From assembly GCA_024640085.1 (NCBI GenBank), contig JAHEFR010000001.1, positions 265,952-329,951 on the forward strand: a DNA stretch of 64,000 nt, written 5' to 3'. How positions within the stretch are numbered: position 1 is the first letter of the stretch; each line of letters begins with the position of its first letter. This DNA is from Gammaproteobacteria bacterium. GTDB lineage: Bacteria > Pseudomonadota > Gammaproteobacteria > Steroidobacterales > XN24. The notes beneath the pieces were generated by a model. The model worked only from the letters and a program-made list of their open reading frames with translations, was not told the origin of the DNA and searched no databases. The translations under genes and the position numbers were made by a program. Below are positions 61,211 through 64,000 of this stretch, in pieces.

Positions 61211-62307
61211 TGACGGGCCCCGGTGCCGGCGACACGGGGGAGGCCCGGGATCGGGCAGACGAATTGGCATCGGCAGTCAGGTCCGCCCTGGAAGACGGCC
61301 AGCCGCTGCAGATCGTCGGATCGGGAAGCAAGGCCTTCTATGGGCGGATCCCGGAGGGACGCCCGCTTTCCGTCGCTGATCACCGCGGAATCGTGTCCTA
61401 CGAGCCCGCGGAACTGGCGATCACGGTCCGCGCCGGCACAAGTCTCACGGAGGTGGAGGCACTGCTGGCCGACCACGGCCAGATGCTGGCTTTCGAACCC
61501 CCTCATTTTGGTGACGACGCCACGGTGGGCGGCACGGTGGCCTGCAATCTCTCCGGTCCGCGCCGGCCCTACGCAGGATCGGTTCGCGATTTCGTGCTCG
61601 GGGTAAGGATGATCAACGGTCGGGGCGAGGTCCTGCGCTTTGGCGGCGAGGTCATGAAGAACGTGGCCGGATACGACGTATCGAGGCTCATGGCCGGCGC
61701 CCTCGGCACCCTGGGTCTGCTTCTGGAAGTCTCCCTGAAGGTCCTGCCGGCGTCGGAAGTCCAGGTGACCCGGTGTTTCGACCTCGATGTCGGCCGCGCC
61801 ATCGATACCATGAACCGGATAGCGGGTACGCCGGTGCCACTTTCGGGGGCTGCCTGGGAGAATGGCCGGATGTTTCTTCGGCTGTCCGGCAGCCAGGCCG
61901 GCGTGACCTCGGCGGCCGAGGACCTCGGCGGCGAAGAACTGGCCGGCGACGACGCGGCGAGGTTCTGGGTCGGCCTGCGAGAGCATGGACTCCCTTTTTT
62001 CGATGGGGACGGGATGCTCTGGCGGCTCTCGGTACCATCGGCCACGAAACCGTTGCCTGTTGACGGCCGCTGGCTGATCGACTGGGGCGGCGGTCAGCGC
62101 TGGCTCGGTACGGACAGCGGTGGCGATCGCGTCCGGGAACGGGTCGCGGCGGCCGGGGGTCATGCCACGGCATTTCGCGGCGGCAATCGGGCGGGGGAGG
62201 TGTTCCACCCTTTGAACGAGGCTCTGCGGGAACTGCATCAGCGGGTGAAGACCGCCATGGATCCTCAGGGGATCTTCAACCCCGGCCGTATGTACGCCGG
62301 CATCTGA
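61210..62307 (+). CDS. glcE: glycolate oxidase subunit GlcE
   Basis: 365 aa from ATG 61210 (the upstream frame lies inside glcD). FAD-binding region: QIVGSGSKAFYGR, ITVRAGTSLTEVEALLADHG, and GGTVACNLSGPRRPYAGSVR followed by GGEVMKNVAGYDVSRLMAGA. The C-terminal block DPQGIFNPGRMY is conserved. It forms the second flavin subunit of the complex. The stop is one base before the glcF start. Confidence 0.96.
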   Translation: MTGPGAGDTGEARDRADELASAVRSALEDGQPLQIVGSGSKAFYGRIPEGRPLSVADHRGIVSYEPAELAITVRAGTSLTEVEALLADHGQMLAFEPPHFGDDATVGGTVACNLSGPRRPYAGSVRDFVLGVRMINGRGEVLRFGGEVMKNVAGYDVSRLMAGALGTLGLLLEVSLKVLPASEVQVTRCFDLDVGRAIDTMNRIAGTPVPLSGAAWENGRMFLRLSGSQAGVTSAAEDLGGEELAGDDAARFWVGLREHGLPFFDGDGMLWRLSVPSATKPLPVDGRWLIDWGGGQRWLGTDSGGDRVRERVAAAGGHATAFRGGNRAGEVFHPLNEALRELHQRVKTAMDPQGIFNPGRMYAGI

Positions 62308-62308
62308 C

Positions 62309-63514
62309 ATGCAGACACGGCTGCCGCAATCCCTGCTATTCACGGCCGCCGGACGCGAGGCCGACGACATCCTCAGACGCTGTGTCCACTGCGGGTTCTG
62401 TAATGCCACCTGTCCGACATTCAGGCTGACCGGCAATGAACTGGAGGGTCCGAGAGGCCGGATCTACCTGGTGAAAGGCCTGCTGGAAGGCGAGGAACCG
62501 ACTCCCCGCACCGTCGCTCACATGGATCACTGCCTCGGCTGCCGGGCCTGCGAGACCACGTGTCCTTCCGGCGTAAACTTTCACCGTCTCGCGGACATCG
62601 GCCGGGAAGTGACCGCCGGGGAGGACCTGCGCCCGTGGTGGGATCGCTGGCGTCGCGGTCTGATCGCCCGCTTCTTTGACGGCAGTTGGCCATTCCGCGC
62701 CGCCGTGGCGTTCGGCCATGTCCTCCGCCCTCTGCTGCCGAAGTCGGTCGCCCGGCGGCTGACCCCGGGCGACCCGGGGGATTGGCCGACGCCGCCTCCG
62801 GGGGCCAGCAGACAGGTGCTGATCCTGGAGGGGTGCGTGCAGCCGATCCTGGCACCGGCCATCAATGCGGCCGCGGCCCGGATTCTCCATCGACGTGGCA
62901 TCGGGAGTCGCACTGCGCGGGGATGCTGTGGGGCTCTGGCCTACCACGTGGACGACGTGGCACGCGCCCGGCATCAGATCCGGCGGAACATTGACGCCTG
63001 GTTACCGGCGGCGGAGGCAGGTGACGGGATGACGGTAACGGCCAGCGGTTGCGCGGCATTTATCAAGGATTACGGCAGGCTTTGTCAGGACGACCCGGAT
63101 TATCGGGAACGGGGCCAGAGGCTCGCCTCTTGCGTGATCGACATCTGCGATTTCCTGGAACCGATGGAGCGCAGCGCCGGCGCGAGGCGCCCGGAGGTGG
63201 TCATGCATGTGCCGTGCACCCTGAGAAACGCCTTGGGTGGTGACACGCGGCTCAGGAGCCTGCTGGCCGACAGCGGCTGGCGGCTCGCCGAAACGGCAGA
63301 CGACGGCCAGTGTTGCGGTTCTGCTGGCGTTTACTCCCTGCTTCATCGACGAACATCGAGTCGTCTCCTGAAGGAAAAGCTGGCGCGCCTCGAAGCCCCG
63401 GGTGCGCCGGAGTGCATCGTCACGGCCAATCTGGGATGCGGCATGCACCTGGCAAGCGGGTCGGAGGTGCCGGTCAGGCACTGGATCGAGGTTTGGGATG
63501 AGCTGGAGACCTGA
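62309..63514 (+). CDS. glcF: glycolate oxidase iron-sulfur subunit GlcF
   Basis: 401 aa. Two 4Fe-4S clusters are bound by CVHCGFCNATCPTF and CLGCRACETTCPSG near residues 30-90. Two CCG-domains follow (RGCCGALAYHVDD; QCCGSAGVYSLL). It passes electrons from the flavins to the respiratory chain. The 295-bp gap after it has no evident terminator. Confidence 0.97.
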   Translation: MQTRLPQSLLFTAAGREADDILRRCVHCGFCNATCPTFRLTGNELEGPRGRIYLVKGLLEGEEPTPRTVAHMDHCLGCRACETTCPSGVNFHRLADIGREVTAGEDLRPWWDRWRRGLIARFFDGSWPFRAAVAFGHVLRPLLPKSVARRLTPGDPGDWPTPPPGASRQVLILEGCVQPILAPAINAAAARILHRRGIGSRTARGCCGALAYHVDDVARARHQIRRNIDAWLPAAEAGDGMTVTASGCAAFIKDYGRLCQDDPDYRERGQRLASCVIDICDFLEPMERSAGARRPEVVMHVPCTLRNALGGDTRLRSLLADSGWRLAETADDGQCCGSAGVYSLLHRRTSSRLLKEKLARLEAPGAPECIVTANLGCGMHLASGSEVPVRHWIEVWDELET

Positions 63515-63809
63515 TCTCGCATCCAGTCCAGGGAGGGGCCTTTCGCGCTCTGCTTCGGATATTGCGGATTGCCGCCGCTGGCAAATCTGACATAGTCAAC
63601 TGGTACAATACCGCCGTTTCCAGGCAATCGTCTGCGAATCGATCACCGGTCTCAGTCGGGTCGAGGTGCTTACGGGCCCCAACAATGTTTTCCCGCCGGG
63701 GGTGCATCCGCTTGGGGGTTGCCTGACGAATGAGAACGTGTACGTACACTGGCACACCGGCGGCCACGCTATCGTGTGTGGGCGTCCTGTGCATTGGGAG
63801 GGATTAATA
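63515..63809. other. 295-bp intergenic region
   Basis: It holds a possible -10 TACAAT (63602-63607) without a convincing -35, and no gene or RNA motif that I recognise. The last bases carry GGGAGG, the ribosome binding site of the next gene. Confidence 0.4.
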
Positions 63810-64000
63810 ATGAAGCGAAATCCAGGGCTGCTGCTGGCAGCCGTCGCGGCATCCGGCCTGATTTTCGGATGCGCCGCACCGGAGCCGGCTTATACGCCGT
63901 CTCCGTTCACTCCGGTCAAGATTGATACATCGGGCTATATCGCGAAGGTGGATGCGTTCGCCGTCGTCGTCGATGCGTCCACGTCCATGGGGGGCGATCG
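63810..64000 (+). CDS. lipoprotein with VWA-like domain (3' part outside window)
   Basis: The first 63 codons are visible. ATG 63810 is preceded by GGGAGG with 8-nt spacing. The signal peptide ends in F-G-C (LIFGCAAPEP), followed by a short linker and then VDAFAVVVDASTSMGGD, which looks like the first strand and MIDAS motif D-x-S-x-S of a von Willebrand A domain. Lipoproteins of this type often continue into an OmpA peptidoglycan-binding domain, but that part is outside the window. Confidence 0.85.
   Translation, partial: MKRNPGLLLAAVAASGLIFGCAAPEPAYTPSPFTPVKIDTSGYIAKVDAFAVVVDASTSMGGD

Noticed and set aside
1..64000. Search for CRISPR arrays, insertion sequences, tRNA or rRNA genes
   Set aside because: No regularly spaced repeats, transposase-like frames, terminal inverted repeats or tRNA arm patterns were recognised by eye.

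Overview
The window is 64 kb of GC-rich, densely packed chromosomal DNA. The gene families (RND pumps with lipoprotein adaptors, Prc, YihY, TauE/SafE, GlcDEF, HypBCDEF, WS/DGAT, TolB-like TPR proteins) suggest a gammaproteobacterium, probably aquatic or sediment-living and able to switch between aerobic and anaerobic respiration. This is inferred from gene content only; there is no rRNA or other taxonomic marker. I see no tRNA, CRISPR array, insertion sequence or prophage. Both window edges cut a gene.

Layout. 1-5.2 kb: a minus-strand efflux operon with two tandem membrane fusion proteins and one RND permease (permease cut at the left edge). 5.2-12.8 kb: tail-specific protease Prc, small membrane proteins, a YkvA-like protein, a TolB-like/TPR membrane protein and its TPR-less relative. 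12.4-17.6 kb: a TetR regulator divergent from a second RND pump, with a near-perfect 38-bp operator between them. 17.6-24.9 kb: AI-2E-type permease, TauE/SafE exporter, glyoxalase I, a second TolB/TPR protein, YihY, a TIGR02466-type protein and a zinc-ribbon protein. 24.9-31.7 kb: an unknown 128-aa protein under a cyclic-di-GMP-I (GEMM) riboswitch, a second YkvA-like protein, an OGT/SPINDLY-type glycosyltransferase, an OPT transporter with a coiled-coil partner, and a second TIGR02466 protein. 31.8-39.3 kb: an ExeA-like pseudo-ATPase fused to FHA, two lipoproteins, a CBS protein behind an FNR/Anr-type promoter, an EF-hand protein, an EF-G-like GTPase, a SAM hydrolase and a DsbA/FrnE protein. 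39.3-46.3 kb: hypC-hypB-hypD-hypF-hypE followed by a nucleoside transporter, with neither hypA nor hydrogenase subunits. 46.4-52.4 kb: WS/DGAT and lipase, homospermidine synthase, and an arsenic operon whose arsR carries an in-frame stop. 52.4-57 kb: CPA2 antiporter, ArsR/AHSA1 pair, secreted unknowns and a 2OG-Fe(II) oxygenase. 57.4-59.2 kb: an octaheme cytochrome of the tetrathionate reductase type with its own FNR-like box and terminator. 59.2-64 kb: DUF1840 protein, glycolate oxidase glcDEF, and the start of a VWA-type lipoprotein.

How the genes may work together. Envelope defence and detoxification dominate (two RND pumps, arsenic export, Prc, YihY, antiporter). A second theme is low-oxygen energy metabolism: hydrogenase maturation, an octaheme reductase, and two promoters with FNR/Anr geometry. 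A third is signalling: c-di-GMP riboswitch, FHA, CBS, EF-hand. The strongest new observation is the GEMM riboswitch at 25447-25520, whose 3' strand is exactly complementary to a downstream segment ending in TTTT. That is a readable terminator switch predicted to turn ON an unknown small protein when c-di-GMP is high.
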